A stretch of DNA of 64,000 bases from an uncultured Lachnospiraceae bacterium (GCA_902476265.1 CABSCP010000025.1:5001-69000), one strand, 5' to 3'. Positions 42,481 through 51,800 are shown, numbered from the stretch's first letter. Made by a program: numbers and translations. The notes: a model not told the origin generated them from the sequence alone.

Positions 42481-44905
42481 ATGGAAAAAAAACAGTATTA
42501 TATGGTGGGATATACCCATATCGATCCGGTGTGGCTGTGGATGCGGGAGGAAGGAATGCAGGAAGTGAAATCTTCTTTTACCTCTGCCCTGGACCGGCTG
42601 GATGAATTTCCGGATTTTAAATTCACTCATACCAGCATCGCTTTTTTGGACTGGCTGAAAGAAAACTGCCCGAAACAGTATGCGCGGATCCGCAAACATG
42701 TGGAAGAGGGGCGCTGGGAGATCGCAGGCGGTATGTGGGTGGAGCCGGACTGCAACCTCATTTCCGGGGAGGCCATGATCCGGCATTTCCTTTACGGCAA
42801 AAAATTTGTCCGGGAAGAGTTTGGCAGAGAGGTGACGGAAGGATTTAATCCGGACAGTTTTGGCCATGGGGCCAACATGCCGGCCATTTTAAAGGGCTGC
42901 GGCATCCGCAGCTATGCCACCTCCAGGCCGGATCCTAAAACGGTACCGCTGCCGCCGGTCTTTCAATGGAAATCCCCGGACGGCAGCAGTGTGATGTGTG
43001 AGCGCACCGGCGGGGAATATATGGCCTGGACAAGGCCGGCCATTGAATTTAATATCAGTGAAAGCAGAGAACAGCTGGATCAAATCGGATATGACAAAAT
43101 GGCCGTGTTTTACGGCGTGGGCAATCACGGCGGCGGGCCTACCATAGAAAACATCCGTGCGGTCTGTGAGCTGAGGGAAGAGACGGAGGACGCAAAGCTG
43201 GATTTTGCCACCATGGGCGAGTTTTTTGACGCGGTAGAAGCGGAAAAACTGCCTGTTGTGACCGGGGAGCTGGGACGGATTTTTTACGGCTGCTACAGTT
43301 CCGACCGGGAAATCAAACAAAATAACAGAAGGGCGGAATGGACGCTGTTAAAAGCGGAAGCGGTTGCGGCCATGGCGGCCAATATGGGAGCAGACTCTTA
43401 TGTTCCTCCGGCCCAAAAGCTGGAAAAGGTCTGGAAGGAGGTGCTCTTTAACCAGTTTCACGATGTGCTGGCCGGAACCAGCATCGAACCAGCAAGAGAT
43501 GCCGCCTGCCGGGAAGTGGGCGGGGCGATTGCGAAAGCGGAGCCATATCATCCGGGACGGCCTGCAGGCGGTGGCAAACGCCGTCGATACCAGAGGAGAC
43601 GGCTTCCCGCTGGTACTGTTTAATCCCACGGGTGCGGATTTTTCCGGTGTTTTTGCGGCCAATGTATATGTGCCCAGAGCGGGAAAAAAGCTGATCCGCC
43701 TGCGGGATGAGAAGGGGGCGGAAATTCCCTATGCCGTTACGGAGTATCAAAACTGGGCGCCAGACAGCAGAAGAACCCTTTTATTTGAAACGAAAATTCC
43801 GGCATACGGTTATACCGTCTGCCGGATCATCCATGAGGGTCCCAATCAGGAAAATACGATGCCGGCCCTTCGGGCAGCGAAAACAGAACTGGACAACGGC
43901 ATCCTTAAAGTGACATTGGATGAAGAGACGGGCTGCCCGGCATCCATCCTGCGGGAAGGGAAGGAACTGCTTTTGGCCCCTGCGGCAGTCAAAGTATTTT
44001 ACGATGACCGGGGCGCCTGGGGAGAAAAAGTGTATGAGGAAAAGCTGCTGGGCGCATTTCATATGACAAAAAGCAGCGTTCTGGAAGAAAATTCCATGCG
44101 CTGTATTGTCCGGGTATTTCTGGAATGGGAGCGCTCCGAAATGCGCATTGATTATATTCTGGAAAAAGGCAGCGACGTGCTCAAAATGGAGATCCGCCTC
44201 CATAATATGGAAAAGCACAGACAAATCGACTTTTGCCTGCCGGTCAGGGCAGAAAAGCCTTCCGTTTTGACGGAGGCTTCGTTCCTGGCGGAAAATAAGA
44301 TCGACGGTATGGGGGAAAACAGAGAATATTATCAGCATCGGTTTGCGGATCTTTCGGATGAAAAGGGAAGCGGCGTCGCTGTGTTAAATGACAGCGTATA
44401 TGCCTGTATCCAGGCCGGAAACGAATACCGGCTGATCCTCTCCCGCAGCAGCGTCCATGCCCGCGGAAACGGAGGCCCTCTTGCGGAAGATCTGGATCAC
44501 TGTTTCATGGACCAGGGCGCCTGGGATTATCAGCTGCGGCTGATTCCCCATAATACGACCCTCCCCAAGAAACGACTGTTTGAAGAAGCGGATTTTCTGC
44601 ATATGCCTGTAGAGTATTTACAGGACAGCTGCCATACCGGGAATAAGTGGCTGGCAGCGGACAGTCTGCTTGCTTTTGAAAAGGAAAACGTGGCCGTCTC
44701 CTGCGTGAAACAGAGTCTGGAGTATCCTGAAGAGCTGGTGGTCAGAGCTTTTGAAACAGAAGGCAAGGAAGGCTCCCTCGGAATTTCCCATAAAAATAAG
44801 AAAATACGGATCGATTTTACGCCGTATGAGATCAAAACGCTTCGTCTGACAAAAAAGGGCTTTGTAGTATGCGACATGCTGGAGCGGACACAAAAAGAGG
44901 GATGA
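42481..44905 (+). pseudogene. GH38 alpha-mannosidase (short type, copy D), frameshifted
   Basis: Two frames together encode a full-length short GH38 of about 807 residues. The first (ATG 42481 after AAAGGAAG) holds H13/D15 in THIDPVW, D125 in NPDSFGHG, GVGNHGGGPT and LFNQFHDVLAGT, then runs into GRPAGGGKRRR and stops at 43623. The second continues HIIRDGLQAV through the C-terminal beta domains to CDMLERTQKEG. The switch is near 43543: removing one C from GAGCCATATC restores AKAEHIIRDG. Either a recent mutation or a sequence error. As it stands the product would keep the catalytic domain but lose the C-terminal half. Genes on both sides are intact. Confidence 0.85.
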
Positions 44906-44907
44906 CC

Positions 44908-46359
44908 ATGGACACAAAAAAGCAGATGTTTACAAAAAAGTGTGCGCGTTTTAGCGCACACTCGCGCCGAGTGCGATCCGCCGGAGACTTTTGTACGATC
45001 GGAAACGAAGTTCCCGATCGTACAAAGAAAGCATTGCTGGGATTGGTGATTCCGCTGGTACTGGAGCAGATATTGGGGCTGACCGTGGGAATGGCGGATT
45101 CCGTCATGGTTTCCAGCGCCGGGGAGGCGGCAGTTTCCGGCGTATCTTTGGTGGATTCCATCAATATTCTTCTGATCAATCTTTTCTGCTGCCTGTCCAC
45201 CGGAGGAGCGGTGATGGCGGCCCACAGGCTGGGAGAAAAACGGGAGGATGCAGCGCAGAGAACCGCGGATCAGCTGTTAGTGTGCGTGACGGGGATCGCC
45301 TGCCTGGTCATGGTGTTTTCCCTGGCGGCAAACCGTTGGCTGTTACAGTCCGTTTTCGGAAATGTGGAAGCGGCGGTGATGAAAAATGCGGTCATTTATT
45401 TTTATCTTACGGCCCTTTCTTTCCCGTTCCTCGCCGTCTACAACGCCAGCGCAGCGTTGAGCCGGGCCATGGGCGATTCCAAAATCACCATGAAGATCTC
45501 GGTGCTGATGAACCTGGTGAATATTGCAGGCAACGCCCTTTTGATTCTGGTCTTTGGGATAGGCGTATACGGGGTGGCGCTTTCCACGCTTGCCTCCCGG
45601 GTGCTGGGAGCGTCGATCATGTACAAAATCATGCGAAACGAGAACCGGCAGCTTCATTACAGCCGCCGGATCGTCCTGCGCACAGACCGCAGTGTGCTTT
45701 CCGGCATCCTGAAGGTGGGCATTCCCACCGGTATGGACAGCTGTATTTTCCAGGTGGGGAAAATCCTGGTGCAGAGTCTGATCGCAGGGCTTGGCACCAC
45801 TGCCATTGCCGCCAACGCCATCGTGGGTGTGGTGGCGGGGGTTGCGGTCATCCCGGCCTCCGCCATGGGGGTGGCCATGATCACGGTGGTAGGCCAGGCG
45901 CTGGGTGCAGGAGAGGTGGAACAGGCCAAGACTTATGTGAAAAAACTGATGGGATATTCCTATTTGTTTATGGTTCTGTTAAATGGAGTGATCATCTTGT
46001 TTTCCGCACAAATAGCCGGGTTTTATCAGGTATCGGAGGAAACCATCCGGCTGGCGTCCAAAGTGATTATTTTCCATTCCCTCTGCGCCATGCTGTTGTG
46101 GCCCACAGCATTTTCCCTTCCCAATGCGCTGCGGGCGGCCATGGATGCCAACTATACGATGATCGTGTCCGTCGCCAGCATGTGGATTTGCAGAATCGGC
46201 TGCAGCTACCTGTTTGTAAAGGAACTGCACATGGGACTATTGGGCATCTGGGCGGCCATGGGCGTTGACTGGGTGGTTCGTTCCGCCTGCTTCATCCATC
46301 GCATAAAGAGCGGCAGGTGGTTAGGAAACGGGAATATGACAGAGCGCGCCGAAACATAA
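44908..46359 (+). CDS. MATE-family transporter with repeat-derived N-terminal insertion
   Basis: The 483-residue inner-membrane protein has about 12 spans and typical MATE segments such as LVIPLVLEQILGLTVGMADS and AVSGVSLVDSINILL. MATE proteins export drugs or metabolites with Na+ or H+. ATG 44908 follows AGAGGG. After MDTKKQMFTKK the frame continues for 30 codons (44941-45030) that are the translation of an interspersed palindromic repeat, then resumes with ALLGLVIPL; TKK is duplicated at the junction. The insertion is in frame and lies in the cytoplasmic tail, so function may survive. A role in exporting a toxic intermediate of the locus is speculative. Confidence 0.88.
   Translation: MDTKKQMFTKKCARFSAHSRRVRSAGDFCTIGNEVPDRTKKALLGLVIPLVLEQILGLTVGMADSVMVSSAGEAAVSGVSLVDSINILLINLFCCLSTGGAVMAAHRLGEKREDAAQRTADQLLVCVTGIACLVMVFSLAANRWLLQSVFGNVEAAVMKNAVIYFYLTALSFPFLAVYNASAALSRAMGDSKITMKISVLMNLVNIAGNALLILVFGIGVYGVALSTLASRVLGASIMYKIMRNENRQLHYSRRIVLRTDRSVLSGILKVGIPTGMDSCIFQVGKILVQSLIAGLGTTAIAANAIVGVVAGVAVIPASAMGVAMITVVGQALGAGEVEQAKTYVKKLMGYSYLFMVLLNGVIILFSAQIAGFYQVSEETIRLASKVIIFHSLCAMLLWPTAFSLPNALRAAMDANYTMIVSVASMWICRIGCSYLFVKELHMGLLGIWAAMGVDWVVRSACFIHRIKSGRWLGNGNMTERAET
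44941..45030. repeat. Interspersed repeat copy 3, in-frame insertion in the MATE gene
   Basis: The 90-bp unit starts with the hairpin TGTGCGC/GCGCACA (44941-44961), continues through CGGAGACTT and ends in the palindrome TTTGTACGATCGG/CCGATCGTACAAA (44990-45026). It is flanked by ACAAAAAAG (44932-44940) and ACAAAGAAA (45022-45030), a likely 9-bp target duplication. Confidence 0.75.
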
Positions 46360-46373
46360 AAAGGAGAAAAAAA

Positions 46374-48920
46374 GTGGCAAAAATAAGCTTAAACGGCAGC
46401 GATTGGATCTGCAAGGAATATCTGGATGAGGACTGGATCTGGAGAAACGGAGAAAAGACAGAAACCAGGGATGTGCGCTGGTGGAAGCCGGCCCGGGTGC
46501 CCGGCAGCGTTACCGACGATCTGTGGCGCTGCAGGGAAATTGTGGACCCGTATTTTGAAAAAAACAGCCTATCCCTGGAATGGATTCCCCAGCGGACCTG
46601 GATTTACAGAAAAGAGTTTACGCTGCAGGAGGATATGGAAGGATGTCAGGTGCATCTTTGCTTTGAAGGGGTGGACTATGAAGCACTTTTTTATCTGAAT
46701 GACGTGTATCTGGGAACGCATTGCAGCATGTATACGCCGGTGGAATTTGATGTGACGAAGATCCTGAAAAAGGAAGGGAAAAACCTGCTGGCCGTGGTCA
46801 TCAAAAAAGCGCCGAATGAAGAATCCCAGGTGAGCAAAACACGATATGTAAAGACTCACAAGAGCCGGATGACCTACTGGTGGGACTTCTGCCCGCGCAT
46901 GATTCATCTGGGCATCTGGGACGATGTGTATCTGGAGATCACCGGCACAGCCAGACTGGGCCGGCCGAATCCGGAAATCCGGCTGAATGAGACTTTTACA
47001 AAAGCGGAAGCGTCCTTTGGCATCTGTGTTTGGGCAGACTGCCGGATGCGCGCAGAACTGCTTTTGGAGGGCAGCGTCGTGGCAGAGCAGGTAAAACAGT
47101 CCGAAAAAGGGCAGGTACAGTTTGACTTTTTGGTGGAAAATCCCCGGTTATGGTGGCCCAACGGCTACGGGGAACAGCCTCTCTATACACTGGTGCTGAC
47201 CGCCGAAACAAAGGAGGGAATTTCCCACAGCAGGCAGGTGCGCTTCGGTATCCGGGATGTGAAGTTTGTAAAAAACGAAACCGGGGATGCCGATGCGCGT
47301 CCCTATACGGCCTGCGTAAACGGCAGAAAGATTTATATGAAGGGCTATAACTGGGTGCCCATGGACGTGATGTATGGGGTGAGACGCAAAGAAAAGCTGG
47401 AGCGCCTGATCGGGCTTTTAAAAGAGGCTCATGTCAACTGTCTGCGCATCTGGGGCGGCGGTCTGATCGAGCGGGAAGATTTTTATGATCTTTGTGACGA
47501 AAACGGTATCATGCTATGGCAGGAATTCATTCAGTCCAGCTCCGGCATTGAAAATGAGCCTTCTTCGGATCCTGCCTTTTTGCAGAGGATGGAAGAGGAG
47601 GCAGCGGTCATCATCCCCCGGAAAAAGCATCATCCTTCTCTTGTGCTCTGGGGCGGCGGAAATGAACTTTCCGGGCCGGAGAACGGAATGATCACTATGG
47701 ATGTACCGGTGATCGGCGTGCTGGGCAGACAGGTGAAAAAGCTTGATCCCTCCCGGTATTTTCTGGAATCCTCGCCCACGGGCAGAATGTTCAACAACAC
47801 CCTGGAAAACATTGCAAAGGACCCTGCAGGGCTGCATGACGTACACGGCCCCTGGGAGCATCAGGGCCTCACAGAGCAGTACACCCTCTACAATGCCGGA
47901 ACCTCCCTTTTGTCCAGCGAATTTGGCGTGGAGGGAATGACAAATTATGATACCCTGACAAAGGGAATGGAGAAATCCCACCTGTGGCCGCCCTCCAGAG
48001 AGAATGATCTGTATTTCCACAGGGGTTCCTGGTGGAATAATTATCCGCTGCTGCAAAAATGCTTTGGGGAGAAGCTGACTGAAATCCGTCAGACGGTGCG
48101 CGCCAGTCAGTTTATGCAGTATGAAGGTTTAAAATATGCGGTGGAAAGCAACCGGCGGAGGGCGTTTTCCTGCAGCGGTACATTTCCCTGGCAGTTCAAT
48201 GAGCCATATCCCAACAATACCTGCACCTGCAGCGTGGATTATTATGCTGCCCCAAAGCCCGCCTATTATGGGGTGAGAAAGGCTTACGCATCGGATGTGG
48301 TGACGGCTCGTTTTTCCTCCATGACGCTGCAGGGGCTTGCAGCGCTGGAAGCGGAAATCTTCTGGCAGTCCGGCCGGAAAGAAAACGGGCCGGCCGCTTT
48401 TGTTGTAAAACTGGTGGAGGAATCGGGACGGATCTGTGCAGAGAAAATCCTGCCGGCTGTCGGGGTTGATCATGCAGAAGCCGAAAAAGCGGTCAGGGCC
48501 GGGAGCATCCGCTGCCCTGTGGAAAAGATCGGCAGTGCGGTCTGTTACCTGTTTGCAGAGGCCAGAGATGAGAAGGGCGGCGTTTTGGCGGAAAACAGCT
48601 ATCTCTTTACCCGGACGGATCTGGCGCCCCTGCTGGAACTGGAAGAAACCGCAGTCGAAGCCGTGCTCACCGAAGAAAGCGGTGTCCATATCCTGAAGCT
48701 GACCAACACGGGAAGCCGGGTGGCCGCAGGACTCTGGATGGAAGATGAAAGAGCGCTGGAAGCGGAAAAAGAAGGGTATCTGTATTTTTCGGAAAACTAT
48801 CTGTATCTGCTGCCCGGGCAGCAGGCGCAAATTGTCGTGCGCTCTGCAGGCGGTAAGCATCCCTGCATCCGCATCAGCGCATTTAATGTAAAAGAAATGA
48901 CCGTAACAGATCACCTGTAA
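46374..48920 (+). CDS. GH2 beta-mannosidase-like enzyme (copy 2)
   Basis: The 848-residue protein has the same GH2 domain order as copy 1, with acid/base E431 in GGGNELSGPE and nucleophile E516 in SSEFGVEG; RIWGGGLIEREDFYDLCDE is shared almost word for word with copy 1. The start is GTG 46374 after AAAAGGAG; the frame upstream overlaps the MATE gene. No signal peptide. A beta-mannosidase or exo-glucosaminidase is expected; NagA encoded right after it suggests that N-acetylglucosamine is also released in this pathway. The last 47 bases are partly copied at 50845-50885. Confidence 0.88.
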   Translation: MAKISLNGSDWICKEYLDEDWIWRNGEKTETRDVRWWKPARVPGSVTDDLWRCREIVDPYFEKNSLSLEWIPQRTWIYRKEFTLQEDMEGCQVHLCFEGVDYEALFYLNDVYLGTHCSMYTPVEFDVTKILKKEGKNLLAVVIKKAPNEESQVSKTRYVKTHKSRMTYWWDFCPRMIHLGIWDDVYLEITGTARLGRPNPEIRLNETFTKAEASFGICVWADCRMRAELLLEGSVVAEQVKQSEKGQVQFDFLVENPRLWWPNGYGEQPLYTLVLTAETKEGISHSRQVRFGIRDVKFVKNETGDADARPYTACVNGRKIYMKGYNWVPMDVMYGVRRKEKLERLIGLLKEAHVNCLRIWGGGLIEREDFYDLCDENGIMLWQEFIQSSSGIENEPSSDPAFLQRMEEEAAVIIPRKKHHPSLVLWGGGNELSGPENGMITMDVPVIGVLGRQVKKLDPSRYFLESSPTGRMFNNTLENIAKDPAGLHDVHGPWEHQGLTEQYTLYNAGTSLLSSEFGVEGMTNYDTLTKGMEKSHLWPPSRENDLYFHRGSWWNNYPLLQKCFGEKLTEIRQTVRASQFMQYEGLKYAVESNRRRAFSCSGTFPWQFNEPYPNNTCTCSVDYYAAPKPAYYGVRKAYASDVVTARFSSMTLQGLAALEAEIFWQSGRKENGPAAFVVKLVEESGRICAEKILPAVGVDHAEAEKAVRAGSIRCPVEKIGSAVCYLFAEARDEKGGVLAENSYLFTRTDLAPLLELEETAVEAVLTEESGVHILKLTNTGSRVAAGLWMEDERALEAEKEGYLYFSENYLYLLPGQQAQIVVRSAGGKHPCIRISAFNVKEMTVTDHL
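48853..48899 (+). repeat. Source of a duplicated tail, within the end of GH2 copy 2
   Basis: GTAAGCATCCCTGCATCCGC (48853-48872) and ATTTAATGTAAAAGAAATG (48881-48899) both recur at 50845-50885, where the 8 bases between them are replaced by GT. Confidence 0.8.
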
Positions 48921-48939
48921 CAAAAAGGAGAGAACAGGA

Positions 48940-50073
48940 ATGCTTTTTCAGAATGGAACCGTGTTTTTGGACGGAAAATTAAAAAAAGCGGATGTCCGGA
49001 TACAGAAAGATAAGATTCTGGAGATAGGCGCTTCTTTGTGCGCTGCAGCCGGGGAAGAAGTGACGGATATCGAAGGAAAGTGGCTGCTGCCCGGTTTTTT
49101 TGACGTGCATACCCACGGCCGGGACGGCGCGGATTTTTCCGACGCGTCACCGGAAGAGCTGGTGAGGATTCAGAAATCCTATGCGGCCTGCGGTGTCACC
49201 TCTGTGCTGGCGACCACCATGACCATGGAAGAGGAATACAGCAGACAGATGATGAAGCGGATCCGGGCTGCCATGGAAGCAAACGGAGAAGGGGCTCATA
49301 TCTGGGGAATCAATATGGAAGGCCCTTTTTTGGGTCCGGACAGAAAAGGCTGTCATGATCCGGCTTTTTTAAAGAAGCCGGAGGCTGCCTTCTTTGAAGA
49401 GCTGGACGCCTGTGCGGGCGGTCATATCCTGCTGGTGGATGTGGATCCCAATCTGGACGGCGCGTTGGAATTTATAAAGAAGTTCAGCAAAACCAAAAAA
49501 ATTTCCATCGCCCATACCAGCGCCACTTTCCAACGCGCCAATGAGGCCGTAGATGCGGGCGCGGACCATGTGACCCATCTGTATAATGCCATGAACAGTC
49601 TCCATCACCGAGAACCCGGAGTGGTGGGAATGGTGAAGGTGAGAGAGGTCTGGGCAGAACTGATCTGCGACGGCATCCATGTTCATCCGGCGGTGCTCGC
49701 CTTTACCTTTGCCGCCATGGGGGAGAAAATCTGTATTGTTTCCGATTCTTTAAGCGCGGCAGGACTGGCGGACGGTTTATACAGCCTGGGAGGGCTGGAG
49801 GTCTGTGTGAAAGGAAACCGGGCCACCCTTCCCGACGGCACGCTGGCATGTTCGGTCAGCAATGTGTTTGAGGAAGTGAAGAATGTGATCTCTTACGGGG
49901 TGCCGGCAGAGACGGCCATCCTGTGCGCCACCGATCACCCGGCAAGGGCCATGGGTATGGAGAATAAAATCGGGGCAATCCGCCCTGCACTTTTAGCAGA
50001 CCTGCTGGTGGTGACGCCCGGCATGGAGCTGGAACAGGTTTATGTAAACGGCAGAAGAATTGGGGGAATTTGA
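48940..50073 (+). CDS. nagA: N-acetylglucosamine-6-phosphate deacetylase
   Basis: The 377-residue amidohydrolase converts GlcNAc-6-phosphate to glucosamine-6-phosphate and acetate. Metal and substrate motifs appear in order: DVHTHGRDG, MEGPFLGP, the His in AHTSA, THLYNAM, DGIHVHP and the catalytic Asp in SDSLSAAG. AAAAAGGAGAG precedes ATG 48940. It is the last gene of the 38-kb locus and is followed by a strong terminator. Its presence points to GlcNAc-containing glycans (N-glycan or mucin type). No nagB is seen nearby. Confidence 0.92.
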   Translation: MLFQNGTVFLDGKLKKADVRIQKDKILEIGASLCAAAGEEVTDIEGKWLLPGFFDVHTHGRDGADFSDASPEELVRIQKSYAACGVTSVLATTMTMEEEYSRQMMKRIRAAMEANGEGAHIWGINMEGPFLGPDRKGCHDPAFLKKPEAAFFEELDACAGGHILLVDVDPNLDGALEFIKKFSKTKKISIAHTSATFQRANEAVDAGADHVTHLYNAMNSLHHREPGVVGMVKVREVWAELICDGIHVHPAVLAFTFAAMGEKICIVSDSLSAAGLADGLYSLGGLEVCVKGNRATLPDGTLACSVSNVFEEVKNVISYGVPAETAILCATDHPARAMGMENKIGAIRPALLADLLVVTPGMELEQVYVNGRRIGGI

Positions 50074-50107
50074 TACCACGGGTAAATCGGATTTGCAAAA
50101 AGAGAGC

Positions 50108-50147
50108 AAGGCTGTGAAAAGTGAGAAATCATTTTTCACAGCCTTTT
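50108..50147 (+). terminator. Terminator of the 38-kb glycan locus
   Basis: AAGGCTGTGAAAA pairs with TTTTCACAGCCTT followed by TT; it lies 35 bases after the nagA stop. Confidence 0.85.
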
Positions 50148-50187
50148 AAAGTTTGCTTCCGTCACGGTCCGATTCAGGGATCAAGAC

Positions 50188-50340
50188 TTAAATATTTTGC
50201 TGCCGCCAGATAGAAGGGGAAATGCCTTTTTCCTTTTTGAAGGCTTTTGAAAAAGAAAACTGATCCGCGTAGCCCTGGTGCAGGCGGTCGGTCAGCGAAC
50301 TGACGGGAATGACGCTGTACAAAAAAATCAGACGTCGGGC
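50188..50340 (-). pseudogene. AraC-family regulator, C-terminal fragment
   Basis: On the minus strand the frame reads ARRLIFLYSVIPVSSLTDRL, then HQGYADQFSFSKAFKKEKGI, then SPSIWR and a stop at 50188-50190. This is the second helix-turn-helix of an AraC regulator. The first half and start are absent and the homology ends where the MFS fragment on the other strand begins. It is too short to fold as a regulator. Confidence 0.65.
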
Positions 50341-50721
50341 TTTGCCGGTACAACTCCTGTTTTTTCCCTTCTTATTTACATCTGTAAATTGGGAATGCAG
50401 ATCCGGCTGCAGAACGTAGGGGGACTCGTCTTTTTGCAGATCCTGCAGGCCGGAGGGTATGGAACACTGCTTCCGGCAGTGACGGAAATGATAACCGGCC
50501 TTGTGCCCAAAAAGAACCGGGCGGCAGCTTTAAGCGGCGGCTTCGCCTGTATGCAGGGCGCGGGAGTCGTGGCAGGAAACTGGCTGGCCGGAAGCCTGTG
50601 TCAGGCTTACGGGATCAAAAGAGCTTATGTGGCCGGAACCCTTTTGTGCCTGACAGCGGTCGTTCTGTACGGCATTGTTTTTCATCGTGGTATCCGGGAT
50701 TCTTTTCGGAAAAAGAAATGA
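50341..50721 (+). pseudogene. MFS transporter, C-terminal fragment
   Basis: About 125 residues with four hydrophobic segments, including GGLVFLQILQAGGYGTLLPA and the loop PKKNRAAALS, look like the C-terminal spans of an MFS sugar or drug transporter. The N-terminal half is missing and no convincing ribosome site is present. It abuts the AraC fragment tail to tail, so a deletion joined two genes of a former sugar locus. Confidence 0.6.
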
Positions 50722-50766
50722 GCCGGGTATCCGCTTTTCTGGAACAAAGAGCGGATGCCCGGCTTT
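50721..50766 (+). terminator. Terminator after the MFS fragment
   Basis: AGCCGGGTATCCGCT pairs with AGCGGATGCCCGGCT followed by TTT. Confidence 0.75.
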
Positions 50767-50844
50767 TCGCAGATTTGGCATAAAAATGAAGATTTTATGG
50801 GACCAGCCAGTACTTTTCTTAATATTTAACTGTCAAACTTTCGT

Positions 50845-50885
50845 GTAAGCATCCCTGCATCCGCGTATTTAATGTAAAAGAAATG
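50845..50885 (+). repeat. Copied tail of GH2 copy 2
   Basis: 41 bases match the end of the GH2 gene at 48853-48899 with a single 8-for-2-base replacement. The near identity shows that the duplication is recent. The GH2 stop codon is not part of the copy. Confidence 0.8.
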
Positions 50886-51089
50886 GCAATAACTTGCTAA
50901 AACTTCCCTTTTAATTTATAATCATAAGGGACGATGTAAATGATGCATGGTTTTATGAATGAAATAACAAGTTAGAATATGTAGAGTTAATTGAGAAGAG
51001 AATTTTATTGGTTTTATTAGAAAACTTAAAATGATAAAAAAGAACTGAGAACTATGCAATAGACTTGCAAAGTACAGAGGATAGCAGTT
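50886..51089. other. AT-rich region with possible gene remnant
   Basis: One frame shows NKLEYVELIEKRILLVLLEN flanked by stops and may be a decayed gene. No promoter or RNA was recognised. Confidence 0.3.
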
Positions 51090-51800
51090 ATGGGAAACAT
51101 CAAGAAACAATTATATACAGTTAATAAAATGGTTGTAAATAATGATGATAAATTAAATGTTTATGTAGAATTATGGAAGCATCTTGATGATTTATTGAAT
51201 TCGTTTGAACATAAATATGCAAGTGTATTAGTAGTAATGCTTACCTTACTAACACCTTATATTGCCTATCAATCAAATATTGAAGGTGAAATTAAACTGG
51301 CATTAGCATTGTTTGTTCCGTTACTTGCGCTAATTATTTTTTCATATGTATCATATTTATTTAGATTTGTTGCTATTTTAAGAGGCTATCTTTCCGGATT
51401 GGAAAATGATATTGATGAGTTATTAGGCAGGAGAGTTTATAGATGGAATGGGGATTACATAAATGCATATGTATCAAATTGCAGGCCTAATAAATATTTA
51501 ATGGTTTCATTTGGAACAGCGATTATTATTATTGCAGTTTTTTTTATAAACCAAATCGTATCATTGTGGAATGATAATAATATTTTAAGTTGGTTTGAAA
51601 GCTGTGAACTTGTATTATTTAAAGTTTTTTGTATCCTATATTCAGCTTTTATTTTTATTATGGCTATTTTAATTGGATTAACATTTACTGTTAATGAAAA
51701 CGTACGAAAAGATGCGAGAAAAATGTATATAGAAAATAATGAAGAAATACTGTCTCCAATAAATTATACAATACTTGGAAAGAGAAAGACAAGTAAGTAA
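51090..51800 (+). CDS. Hypothetical membrane protein, AT-rich
   Basis: The 236-residue protein has about four predicted membrane spans (near residues 47-62, 70-98, 138-157 and 173-199) and two hydrophilic stretches, an N-terminal one and a central one with LENDIDELLGRRVYRWNGDY. I do not recognise the family. Codon use is strongly A/T-ended, unlike the flanking glycan loci, which suggests transfer. ATG 51090 has only a weak ribosome site. No partner gene lies beside it. Membrane proteins of this size in isolated AT-rich islands are sometimes effectors of phage defence, but nothing here proves that. Confidence 0.65.
   Translation: MGNIKKQLYTVNKMVVNNDDKLNVYVELWKHLDDLLNSFEHKYASVLVVMLTLLTPYIAYQSNIEGEIKLALALFVPLLALIIFSYVSYLFRFVAILRGYLSGLENDIDELLGRRVYRWNGDYINAYVSNCRPNKYLMVSFGTAIIIIAVFFINQIVSLWNDNNILSWFESCELVLFKVFCILYSAFIFIMAILIGLTFTVNENVRKDARKMYIENNEEILSPINYTILGKRKTSK

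Noticed and set aside
43530..43560. Programmed frameshift in GH38 copy D
   Set aside because: No slippery heptamer, no stimulatory hairpin, and paralogs are unshifted at this point.
4075..45026. CRISPR interpretation of the repeated palindromes
   Set aside because: Only three copies, tens of kilobases apart, without regular spacers or cas genes.
44991..46268. 425-residue plus-strand frame overlapping the MATE gene
   Set aside because: It is rich in G, R and H and is an out-of-frame reading of the MATE gene.
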